This document shows, piece by piece, positions 1-7,624 of a stretch of 64,000 nt of DNA. The stretch is from Streptomyces sp. B1I3 (GTDB lineage: Bacteria; Actinomycetota; Actinomycetes; Streptomycetales; Streptomycetaceae): contig NZ_JAUSYD010000001.1 of NCBI RefSeq assembly GCF_030816615.1, forward strand, positions 4,796,501 through 4,860,500, read 5' to 3'. The notes beneath the pieces were generated by a model, which worked only from the letters and a program-made list of their open reading frames with translations, did not search any database and was not told the origin of the DNA. The number at the start of each line of letters is the position of its first letter. Position 1 is the first letter of the stretch. Made by a program: the position numbers and the translations under genes.

Positions 1-96
1 TCTCCTCGCGTTCGGACCAGTCGTGACAGGGAAACGGGGCGGCGGGACCCCCGGAAGGGAACCGCCACCCCGTCAGTGAAGCAGGTGGGGCGAGGC

Positions 97-684
97 TCAG
101 GCCTCGGTGCCCTCGGCCTCGGCGCCCTCGGCGCTCGGCTCCTCGGCCTGCGCGGAGACGACCTGGAGCACGACGGCGTCCTCGTCGCCGGCCAGCACCG
201 AACCGGACGGCAGCGGGACGTCCTTGGCGAGGATCGAGTCACCGGCGTCGAGACCGGCGATGGAGACCGTGACGGACTCGGGGATGTGGGTGGCCTCGGC
301 CTCGACGAGCAGCGTGTTCTGCACGTACTCCAGGAGGTTGCCGCCCGGGGCGAGCTCGCCCTCGACGTGCACCGCGATCTCGACCTCGACCTTTTCGCCG
401 CGCGTCACGGTCAGCAGGTCGACGTGCTCGATGTTGCCCTTGATGGCGTTGCGCTGGACGGCCTTCGGGATGACCAGGGCGTCCTTGCCGTCGATCTCGA
501 GACCGATCAGGACGTTGGCGGTGCGGAGCGCCAGAAGCAGCTCGTGACCCGGGAGGGAGATGTGGACCGGCTCGGCACCGTGGCCGTAGACGACCCCGGG
601 GACCAGGTTGGCACGACGCGTACGGCGGGCGGCGCCCTTGCCGAACTCGGTACGGACCTCTGCGGCGAGCTTGATCTCGGCCAT
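97..684 (-). CDS. rplY: 50S ribosomal protein L25/Ctc
   Basis: 195-residue protein of the general-stress L25 (Ctc/TL5) family, which binds 5S rRNA in the large ribosomal subunit. The N-terminal L25 domain begins MAEIKLAAEVRTEFGKGAAR and carries the VPGVVYGHG segment. It is followed by the C-terminal beta domain and an acidic Ala/Glu tail (AEEPSAEGAEAEGTEA), as in the long actinobacterial form. The ATG at 684 was chosen over upstream in-frame starts because GAGGAG lies about 10 bases before it and the conserved domain begins right there. It lies downstream of prs, with a 194-bp gap, on the same strand. Confidence 0.97.
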   Translation of the reverse strand: MAEIKLAAEVRTEFGKGAARRTRRANLVPGVVYGHGAEPVHISLPGHELLLALRTANVLIGLEIDGKDALVIPKAVQRNAIKGNIEHVDLLTVTRGEKVEVEIAVHVEGELAPGGNLLEYVQNTLLVEAEATHIPESVTVSIAGLDAGDSILAKDVPLPSGSVLAGDEDAVVLQVVSAQAEEPSAEGAEAEGTEA

Positions 685-878
685 GATGCACTCCTCGTAA
701 GGTGAAAGAAGACTGTTGGTCACCCGGCCCACGACAGGCCTGCTACGAAGAGCGCGTCGATAACGGACCGCCGCACCAACAGGTACGGCCTCCCTCGCCG
801 AGCAACTCGCTGAGTCTACCCGCCGGGGAGGCCGCACCCAAGTGGATCACCCGCAGGTGACCCACCGCCGTCCTGTTC

Positions 879-1859
879 CTAGTCGCCCTGCTCCTCGAAG
901 AGGCTCGTCACCGAACCGTCCTCGAAGACCTCCCGGACCGCACGAGCGATCGTCGGGGCGATGGACAGCACCGTGATCTTGTCGATCTCCAGCTCGCCCG
1001 GGGTCGGCAGGGTGTCCGTGAAGACGAACTCGCTCACCTTGGAGTTCTTCAGACGGTCCGCGGCGGGGCCGGACAGCACACCGTGCGTCGCCGTCACGAT
1101 GACGTCCTCCGCACCGTGCGCGAACAGGGCGTCGGCGGCGGCGCAGATCGTGCCGCCCGTATCGATCATGTCGTCCACCAGGACGCACACCCGGCCCTCG
1201 ACGTTACCGACCACCTCGTGGACGCTGACCTGGTTCGGCACGTCCTTGTCGCGGCGCTTGTGGACGATCGCCAGCGGCGCGTCCAGGCGGTCGCACCAGC
1301 GGTCGGCGACGCGCACCCGGCCGGCGTCCGGCGAGACGATCGTCAGCTTCGAGCGGTCGACCTTGGCACCGACGTAGTCGGCCAGTATCGGCAGCGCGAA
1401 AAGGTGGTCGACCGGGCCGTCGAAGAAGCCCTGGATCTGGTCCGTGTGCAGGTCGACGGTCAGGATGCGGTCGGCACCCGCCGTCTTCATCAGGTCCGCG
1501 ACCATGCGGGCCGAGATCGGCTCGCGGCCGCGGTGCTTCTTGTCCTGGCGGGCGTAGCCGTAGAACGGCACGATCACCGTGATGGAGCGGGCGGACGCGC
1601 GCTTGAGCGCGTCCAGCATGATCAGCTGCTCCATGATCCACTTGTTGATCGGAGCCGTGTGGCTCTGGATCAGGAAGCAGTCTGCACCGCGGGCGGACTC
1701 CTGGAACCGCACGTAGATCTCGCCGTTGGCGAAATCGAAGGCCTTCGTCGGCACGAGGCCGACACCCAGCTGATGTGCGACCTCCTCGGCCAGCTCGGGG
1801 TGGGCGCGGCCGGAGAAGAACATCAGTTTCTTCTCGCCGGTCGTCTTGATCCCGGTCAC
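879..1859 (-). CDS. prs: Ribose-phosphate pyrophosphokinase (PRPP synthetase)
   Basis: 326 residues, usual length. It makes PRPP from ribose 5-phosphate and ATP for nucleotide, histidine and tryptophan synthesis. Visible signatures are the N-terminal half with LMFFSGRAHPELAEEV, the ATP/Mg-binding stretch ending TVDLHTDQIQGFF, and the PRPP-binding loop VLVDDMIDTGGT near residues 220-235. It is co-directional with glmU (119 bp upstream) and rplY, the classic glmU-prs-ctc order of Gram-positive bacteria, and is probably partly co-transcribed with them. Confidence 0.98.
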   Translation of the reverse strand: MTGIKTTGEKKLMFFSGRAHPELAEEVAHQLGVGLVPTKAFDFANGEIYVRFQESARGADCFLIQSHTAPINKWIMEQLIMLDALKRASARSITVIVPFYGYARQDKKHRGREPISARMVADLMKTAGADRILTVDLHTDQIQGFFDGPVDHLFALPILADYVGAKVDRSKLTIVSPDAGRVRVADRWCDRLDAPLAIVHKRRDKDVPNQVSVHEVVGNVEGRVCVLVDDMIDTGGTICAAADALFAHGAEDVIVTATHGVLSGPAADRLKNSKVSEFVFTDTLPTPGELEIDKITVLSIAPTIARAVREVFEDGSVTSLFEEQGD

Positions 1860-1978
1860 AGCACAGTCTCCTCAGACGTGTATCTGGCCCCGCGCGCAGG
1901 TGTCCCGATGTGCGACGAGCCAGCCGAAATGGGTGAGCATCTATCACGGTACGCCGCCTCGGGCGCACCTGTTTCCGG

Positions 1979-3427
1979 TCAGCTTTCGCCGCCGGCCTCC
2001 TGGGTGGCGGCCTGGGCCGCCTGTGCCGCCGCACTGCCGGGACGCTTGCGCGCCACCCAGCCCTCGATATTCCGCTGCTGGCCCCGTGCGACGGCGAGCG
2101 AGCCGGCGGGCACGTCCTTGGTGATGACCGAACCGGCCGCGGTGTAAACGCCGTCCCCGACCGTGACAGGCGCCACAAACATATTGTCCGAGCCGGTCCG
2201 GCAGTGTGACCCGATCGTCGTGTGGTGTTTGGCGACGCCGTCGTAGTTCACGAAGACGCTCGCCGCACCGATGTTCGTGTGGTCGCCGATCGTGGCGTCG
2301 CCCACGTAGCTCAGGTGGGGGACCTTGGTGCCCTCGCCGATCGTGGCGTTCTTCATCTCCACGTACGTACCGGCCTTCGACCTCGCGCCCAGCCGCGTTC
2401 CCGGCCGCAGATAGGCGAACGGGCCGACCGTCGCGCCCGGGCCCACCTCGGCCCCGTCCGCGACCGTGTTGTCCACGCGTGCGCCGGCGTGCACCACGGT
2501 GTCCGTGAGGCGTGTGTTCGGGCCGACCTCGGCGTCCTCCGCCAGATGCGTCGTTCCCAGCAGCTGCGTCCCCGGGTGCACGACCGCGTCACGCTCGTAC
2601 GTCACCGTCACGTCGATCTGTGTCGACGCCGGGTCCACCACCGTGACGCCCGCCAGCATGGCGCGCTCCAGCAGCCGCTCGTTGAGCAGCCGCCGGGCCT
2701 CGGCCAGCTGGAGCCGGTTGTTGATGCCGAGGATCTCCCGGTGGTCACCGGCGATCGAGGCGCCGACGCGGTGACCCGCCTCGCGCAGGATCGACAGCAC
2801 GTCGGTGAGGTACTCCTCGCCCTGGCTGTTGTCGGTGCGGACCTTGCCGAGCGCGTCGCGCAGGAGCCGTCCGTCGAAGGCGAACACCCCGGAGTTGATC
2901 TCCCGGATCGCGCGCTGCGCGACGGTGGCGTCCTTGTGTTCGACGATCTCGGTGACCGCCCCGGTGGCCGCGTCGCGGACGATCCGGCCGTAACCGGTGG
3001 CGTCCGGGACCTCGGCGGTCAGCACGGTGACGGCGTTGGAGTCGGCGGCGTGGGTGGCGGCGAGCGCGGAGAGGGTCTCTCCGGAGAGCAGCGGGGTGTC
3101 CCCGCAGACGACGATCACGGTGCCCTCGACCGTGCCGCCGAGCTCCTCCAGCCCCATCCGGACGGCGTGCCCGGTGCCGTTCTGCTCGGCCTGGTAGGCG
3201 GTGCGTACGGGGGCGTCCCCGGCGGAGAGGTGGGCGGTGACCTGCTCGCTCGCGTGTCCGACGACCACGACGAGGTGCTGGGGGTCGAGCTCACGGGAGG
3301 CGGCGACGACATGTCCGACGAGCGAGCGCCCGGAGATCTCGTGCAGGACCTTGGGCGTCTTCGACTTCATGCGGGTGCCCTCACCCGCTGCGAGGACGAC
3401 GACGGCGGCCGGGGAGGCGACGCTCAC
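1979..3427 (-). CDS. glmU: Bifunctional UDP-GlcNAc pyrophosphorylase / GlcN-1-P acetyltransferase
   Basis: 482 residues from a GTG start at 3427, preceded by GAAGGGC. It makes UDP-GlcNAc for peptidoglycan in two steps. The N-terminal uridyltransferase shows LAAGEGTRMKS near residue 12, GTGHAV and VVCGDTPLL. The C-terminal left-handed beta-helix acetyltransferase shows hexapeptide repeats and the conserved YLRPGT, VEMKNATIG and HLSYVGDATIG motifs, ending in a short Ala-rich tail. An earlier in-frame ATG exists but would run through the terminator behind the tRNA, so the GTG is preferred. Confidence 0.97.
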   Translation of the reverse strand: MSVASPAAVVVLAAGEGTRMKSKTPKVLHEISGRSLVGHVVAASRELDPQHLVVVVGHASEQVTAHLSAGDAPVRTAYQAEQNGTGHAVRMGLEELGGTVEGTVIVVCGDTPLLSGETLSALAATHAADSNAVTVLTAEVPDATGYGRIVRDAATGAVTEIVEHKDATVAQRAIREINSGVFAFDGRLLRDALGKVRTDNSQGEEYLTDVLSILREAGHRVGASIAGDHREILGINNRLQLAEARRLLNERLLERAMLAGVTVVDPASTQIDVTVTYERDAVVHPGTQLLGTTHLAEDAEVGPNTRLTDTVVHAGARVDNTVADGAEVGPGATVGPFAYLRPGTRLGARSKAGTYVEMKNATIGEGTKVPHLSYVGDATIGDHTNIGAASVFVNYDGVAKHHTTIGSHCRTGSDNMFVAPVTVGDGVYTAAGSVITKDVPAGSLAVARGQQRNIEGWVARKRPGSAAAQAAQAATQEAGGES

Positions 3428-3519
3428 GGATATGCCCTTCGGCTTCGGGTGGTGGACACCCGCAGGATACCGGGGGTGTTTCCGGTCGAAACGAGCGCGG
3501 GCCCCGACCGGAACGAGCG

Positions 3520-3548
3520 CGGGCCCCGACCGGTGAGGTCGGGGCCCG
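3520..3548 (-). terminator. Terminator-like hairpin between tRNA-Gln and glmU
   Basis: An 11-bp GC-rich stem (CGGGCCCCGAC with its complement) around a 7-base loop lies about 30 bases past the 3' end of tRNA-Gln. The left arm is part of a 22-bp tandem duplication (about 3491-3534) containing GAGCGCGGGCCCCGACCGG twice. There is no clear T-tract. It probably ends the tRNA transcript. Confidence 0.6.
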
Positions 3549-3578
3549 GACGCGGTACGGCTCCTGCCGGCGCCGAAG

Positions 3579-3649
3579 CTCCCCTGCCAGGACTCGAACC
3601 CGGACAAATGGCACCAAAAGCCACTGTGCTGCCATTACACCACAGGGGA
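3579..3649 (-). tRNA. tRNA-Gln (anticodon TTG)
   Basis: A 71-base cloverleaf was read on the minus strand. Acceptor TCCCCTG pairs with CAGGGGA, followed by a G discriminator. The D-arm is GTGTAATGGCAGCAC. The anticodon loop TTTTGGT lies in a GTGGC/GCCAT stem and places TTG at positions 34-36. The T-arm is GGGTTCGAGTCC. CCA is not encoded, as is common in Streptomyces. It lies upstream of glmU in the same orientation. Confidence 0.95.
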
Positions 3650-3903
3650 CTGCACGGTCTGTCGGACCGGACATCTCACCGGCCCTCGATACGGCACCCA
3701 ACACTATGCCGTACCAGGTGCCCTCCACGCGACGCCGCTGTCCGGGTGCTTCGCTGCGCCGGACGCTCCGCAACGCTGGTGCGGCACGCCCCCGTTCCCC
3801 ACGGCGGACCGGCACCGCGGAGCCTTCTGCGCCGCGGCCGGTCGCTTTCCGTGCTGTCGGACTCCCCGGAAAATCAGGTGCGCCCGCCCGTAGGCTGGAC
3901 GCC

Positions 3904-5226
3904 ATGACCGCAACGGGGGCAGACCGGGAGGCGGCGGGATCGACCACCCGCGGCTACTGGTGGTGGGAAAGGCGACGCGGTGTCGCCCTGGACGTAGGAC
4001 TGGCGCTGTTCTCGGCGCTCGAGTGCGCGCTGGAGGGGGTGGAGTTCGCCGGGGACACCGGGCTGCCGGTGCCGGTCGGCGTGGTCTTCGGGCTGGTGGC
4101 GGGGTCGGTCCTCCTGCTGCGCCGGCGCTGGCCGATCGCCGTGGTGCTGGTGTCGATAGCGACGACGCCCGCCGAGATGGGCTTCCTGATGGGGCTCGTC
4201 GGCCTGTACACGCTCGCCGCCTCGGAGGTGCCGCGCAGGATCACCGTCGCGCTGGCGGGGATGACGCTCGTCGGCACGTTCGTCGTCTCCTACGTACGGC
4301 TGAGGCAGAGCGTGGACGCCCATGCCGACTTCGGGCCGGGTGTCTGGTACATCCCGGTCGTGTCCCTCTTCATGTCGCTGGGACTGACGGCGCCGTCCGT
4401 GCTCCTGGGCCTGTACATCGGGGCCAGGCGCCGGCTCATGGAGAGCCTGCGGGAGCGGGCGGACTCGCTGGAGCGGGAGCTGTCGCTCCTGGCCGACCGG
4501 GCCGAGGAACGGGCCGAGTGGGCGCGTACGGAGGAGCGGACCCGGATCGCGCGGGAGATGCACGACGTCGTCGCGCACCGGGTCAGCCTCATGGTGGTGC
4601 ACGCGGCGGCGCTCCAGGTGGTGGCACCCAAGGACCCGGCGAAGGCGGTCCGCAACGCGGCGCTCGTGGGCGACATGGGCCGGCAGGCGCTGACGGAACT
4701 CCGGGAGATGCTCGGGGTGCTGCGCAGTGGCGACGCGCTCGTGGCCCCGTCCGACGGCCAGGTGCCGCTCGCCACGGTGGGCCGGGTCGCCGCTGCTGCG
4801 GCTGCCGCCGAGCCCGCGGAGGACGGGCCCCGCCTGTGCGAGGTCGAGGCGCTGGTGGCGCAGTCCCGGGAGGCGGGGATGACGGTGGAGCTGTCCGTGG
4901 ACGGCGAGCTGCGCCCGTACGCCCCCGAGGTGGAGCAGACGGCGTACCGGGTGGTGCAGGAGGCGTTGACGAACGTGCACAAGCACGCGGCGGGCGCCAG
5001 GACGTGGGTACGGCTGGCGCACCGGGACGCGGAGGTCGCGATGCAGGTGGAGAACGGGCCGACCGACGGGGCCACGGCGGACGCGGGGCTGCCGAGCGGG
5101 GGGAACGGCCTGGTGGGGATGCGGGAGCGGGTGCTGGGGCTCGGCGGCGTGTTCGTGTCCGGGCCGACGGAGGCGGGTGGCTTCCGGGTGTCGGCGGTCC
5201 TGCCGGACGCCGGGGCGGCCGCGTGA
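3904..5226 (+). CDS. Two-component sensor histidine kinase (HisKA_3/NarL type)
   Basis: 440 residues. The N-terminal third holds four to five hydrophobic segments (for example VGLALFSALECALEGV and VVFGLVAGSVLLL), then a coiled coil (ESLRERADSLERELSLL). The dimerisation/H-box RIAREMHDVVAHRVSLMVV has the phospho-His in EMHDVV, and an HATPase_c domain carries the N-box QEALTNVHKHA and a G-rich GLVGMRERV. ATG 3904 opens the membrane domain. No response regulator is adjacent, so it is an orphan kinase in this window; the signal is unknown. Confidence 0.9.
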   Translation: MTATGADREAAGSTTRGYWWWERRRGVALDVGLALFSALECALEGVEFAGDTGLPVPVGVVFGLVAGSVLLLRRRWPIAVVLVSIATTPAEMGFLMGLVGLYTLAASEVPRRITVALAGMTLVGTFVVSYVRLRQSVDAHADFGPGVWYIPVVSLFMSLGLTAPSVLLGLYIGARRRLMESLRERADSLERELSLLADRAEERAEWARTEERTRIAREMHDVVAHRVSLMVVHAAALQVVAPKDPAKAVRNAALVGDMGRQALTELREMLGVLRSGDALVAPSDGQVPLATVGRVAAAAAAAEPAEDGPRLCEVEALVAQSREAGMTVELSVDGELRPYAPEVEQTAYRVVQEALTNVHKHAAGARTWVRLAHRDAEVAMQVENGPTDGATADAGLPSGGNGLVGMRERVLGLGGVFVSGPTEAGGFRVSAVLPDAGAAA

Positions 5227-5355
5227 CGGACACGGGCTGGGCTGCGCCGCGGCCGGCCGCGTAACGGCGTGGCGGGCGGCCTGACGGCGTGCCGGGGCGG
5301 TGGCGATGCCCGGGCGGTGCGGGTGTGGCGCCCGGCGGGTGCGGGGCCCTCGCGT

Positions 5356-5874
5356 TCAGCCCGAGGTGAGCCGCTCCGGCTGTACCCCGGTGACGAGCGC
5401 CTCCAGGGCGCGGTCGATGTCCGACCCGAGGTACCAGTCACCCGTGTGATCGATGGAGTAGACGCGTCCCTCGATGTCGATGGCGAGTACCGCCTGTCCG
5501 TCCCCTTCTTCGCCGAGCGGTGCGACCTCGGTCCGGAGGGCGCGTCCCAGATCGCCGAGCGTGCGCGCCAGGTGCAGACCGCTCAGCGGGTCGATGCGCA
5601 CGGCGGCCGGTGCGATCTGCCGGCCCGGCGCGGAGCCGGTGATGCGCAGGCCGCCGAACTCGGCCCAGGCTTCGACGGCCGCGGGGAAGACGGCGTGCTG
5701 GTGTCCGGCGGGCGAGGCGTGGGAGCGCAGGGCGTCGGCCCATTCCTCGGCCTGGCGGATGTTCCAGCGCCCAGGCTGCCAGCCGGCCTCCCGCAGCGCC
5801 GCGTCGAGGGGCACGGCGAAGCGGGTGGAGGACGTGCGGTCGTGCTGGGCGGGTACGGCGGCTCGGTCGTGCAT
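5356..5874 (-). CDS. SUKH-3 domain immunity-type protein
   Basis: 172 residues. A SUKH-3 pattern spans the protein: LREAGWQPGRWN near residues 27-38, then VEAWAEFGGLRI, IDPLSG, AIDIEGRVYSIDHTGDWYLG, and a closing IDRALEALVTG. SUKH superfamily proteins commonly neutralise secreted nucleases and deaminases. It starts 10 bp after the stop of the upstream YwqJ-like deaminase gene on the same strand, so the two look like a toxin/antidote pair. The function is inferred from family and pairing. It is the downstream member of the two-gene unit. Confidence 0.85.
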   Translation of the reverse strand: MHDRAAVPAQHDRTSSTRFAVPLDAALREAGWQPGRWNIRQAEEWADALRSHASPAGHQHAVFPAAVEAWAEFGGLRITGSAPGRQIAPAAVRIDPLSGLHLARTLGDLGRALRTEVAPLGEEGDGQAVLAIDIEGRVYSIDHTGDWYLGSDIDRALEALVTGVQPERLTSG

Positions 5875-5884
5875 GGTGTGGTGC

Positions 5885-6409
5885 TCAGCCCTTCTCGGCG
5901 GTGGTCACCGCGCCGGGGGTGGTGAGGTCGACGGGGCGTACGCCGAAGTGGGCGAGCATCGCCGTACAGGACCGGCAGGGGGGTGCGTAGCTGCCGTGGA
6001 GCGGGTCGCCGTCCTCGCGGATGCGCCGGGCGGTGAGCCGGGAGTGCTTGAGGACCCGGCGGGCTTCGCCGTTGGTCAGCGGTTTGCGCTGGGCGCGCTT
6101 GGAGCGGCTGCTGTCGGCGGAGGTGAGTTGCCGGGAGAGCAGTATCGCTTCGGGGCATCGCCCGGTGAAGCGTTCGCGCTGGCCGCTGGTGAGGGTGTCG
6201 AGGAAGTCCTGCACGAGTGGGTGCAGGACCGGTGGCTGGTCACCCTTGCCCGCCGTGCAGGTCAGTGTCTCTCCGCGTACGGACAGAGCTGCGGCCACGG
6301 CCGGCAGGATGCCGTCGCGGCGGTGGTGGAGCTGGGGCGTACGGCTGAGCTCGGTGGCGCGCCAGCTGAGACGTGGATCTCCGGACGTGACTGTTTGTGC
6401 ACTGTGCAT
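5885..6409 (-). CDS. YwqJ-like deaminase-fold protein (toxin-type)
   Basis: 174 residues. Deaminase signatures are GRCPEAILLSRQL (Cys85, catalytic-type Glu87) and PPCRSCTAMLAHFGV (Cys145, Cys148), together with the N-terminal LPAVAAALSVRGETLTCTAG seen in YwqJ-family toxin tips. The zinc and proton-shuttle residues are present, so it may be active. There is no signal peptide or delivery domain, so it is either an intracellular enzyme or a stand-alone toxin tip. GGGAGGGAAG about 10 bases before the ATG is a strong ribosome site. It pairs with the SUKH-3 gene downstream. Confidence 0.8.
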   Translation of the reverse strand: MHSAQTVTSGDPRLSWRATELSRTPQLHHRRDGILPAVAAALSVRGETLTCTAGKGDQPPVLHPLVQDFLDTLTSGQRERFTGRCPEAILLSRQLTSADSSRSKRAQRKPLTNGEARRVLKHSRLTARRIREDGDPLHGSYAPPCRSCTAMLAHFGVRPVDLTTPGAVTTAEKG

Positions 6410-6646
6410 GGTGCGGACTTCCCTCCCTGCAATCCCCCGAGTTGCGGGGACAGCCTGCCAAATGTGCAGGGTGGTGGGGAAGCTGGGGCGGTGAAACGTG
6501 TGTGCGTGTCGCGATCCGGTGGCCCGGGCGTGGCACGTCCGTCACGCGTCGGTGACGTTCGGTGAGGGGTACCGCAGGGGCGGGAGCCGCTGTCGCGGCA
6601 CCGCATAGGCTGTGCGGAACACCGGACGCAGCAGGGGGCAACCGCC

Positions 6647-7624
6647 ATGACGACAGGTCGGCTCGGGCAGCAAGCCGCGCCACCGAACGCGGCCTACGCC
6701 GGGCAGGTCGTGCACTTCCCGGACCCGGTCCGGGCGTCCCGCCACCCCAGAGGTGTGCGGGTGGACGCGAACGGCCATCCGGATCTTTCGCCGTACGCGC
6801 GTGCCGCCGCGGAGATCGCCGACCCCCCTCCGGGCTTCGGGATCGACGAGCTGCGGCTGACGGACTACGTGTCGGCCAACGCGGCGATGGCGGCGAGCGG
6901 TCACGAGCTGTGGGACACGATCCCGGCGGTGGCGACTCCGCACGGATGGACGTGGCACCACGTGGCCGGTGGCCGGCGGATGGAGCTCGTCCCCGTCGAG
7001 GTGAAGGCGCTCCTGCGTCACCACGGTGGGCTGGCGACGACTCCGGTGGACCAGGACCGGCGGGGTACGCGGCCGTTGCAGGAGACGCGGCCGGCCCACT
7101 TCCGGCTGCCGAAGGGTGCCGTGGCGGTCGGTGAGCAGCAGGTCCTGGGCGTCGAGGAGGACCTCGGCTACCGGCTGCCCGGTGCGTACCGTTCCTTCCT
7201 GAAGGCGGCCGGCGGTTCGGCTCCGGTGGGCGCCGCCCTGGACGCGGAGCTCGGTCTGCTGATCGACCAGCCGTTCTTCACGGTGCGCGAGGAAGCCGCC
7301 GTGAACGACCTGGTGTACGTCAACAAGTGTCTGCGGGACCATTTCACGAAGGACTACCTGGGCGTCGCTTTCGTCCAGGGCGGCATCGTCGCGGTGAAGG
7401 TGCGCGGCAGCGACGTGGGGTCGGTGTGGTTCTGCGCGTACGACGACGCGCGGGACCGGGACGGCTGGGGTGTGCAGGAGCGCGTGGAGCGGCTCCTGCT
7501 GCCCTGCGGCGAGGATTTCGACGCCTTCCTCCAGCGTCTGGCGGGTAACCCCCCGGAGCTGGAGACGGTGGCGAACCTGATGGTGGACGGTGGCTTCGCG
7601 CGCGCCGTCCCGGTGGAGGGGTGA
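6647..7624 (+). CDS. WHH-nuclease-like / SUKH-1 (SMI1/KNR4) fusion protein
   Basis: 325 residues. Residues 85-130 (ELWDTIP...WTWHHVAGGRRMELVP...LLRHHGG) match the WHH variant of the HNH/EndoVII nuclease fold: W103-H104-H105, M112 and H125-H126. The family's middle His appears replaced by Lys120, so activity is doubtful. Residues 140-310 are SUKH-1 (EEDLGYRLPGAYRSFLKAAGG, GVAFVQGGIVAVKVRG). The N-terminal 80 residues are unassigned. The GTGA at 7621 overlaps the next gene by 4 bp, so the two are translationally coupled. Confidence 0.8.
   Translation: MTTGRLGQQAAPPNAAYAGQVVHFPDPVRASRHPRGVRVDANGHPDLSPYARAAAEIADPPPGFGIDELRLTDYVSANAAMAASGHELWDTIPAVATPHGWTWHHVAGGRRMELVPVEVKALLRHHGGLATTPVDQDRRGTRPLQETRPAHFRLPKGAVAVGEQQVLGVEEDLGYRLPGAYRSFLKAAGGSAPVGAALDAELGLLIDQPFFTVREEAAVNDLVYVNKCLRDHFTKDYLGVAFVQGGIVAVKVRGSDVGSVWFCAYDDARDRDGWGVQERVERLLLPCGEDFDAFLQRLAGNPPELETVANLMVDGGFARAVPVEG

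Noticed and set aside
76..837. Long plus-strand open frames opposite rplY and similar antisense frames across the window
   Set aside because: High GC makes long antisense frames common. They lack ribosome sites and recognisable domains, and they mirror real genes.
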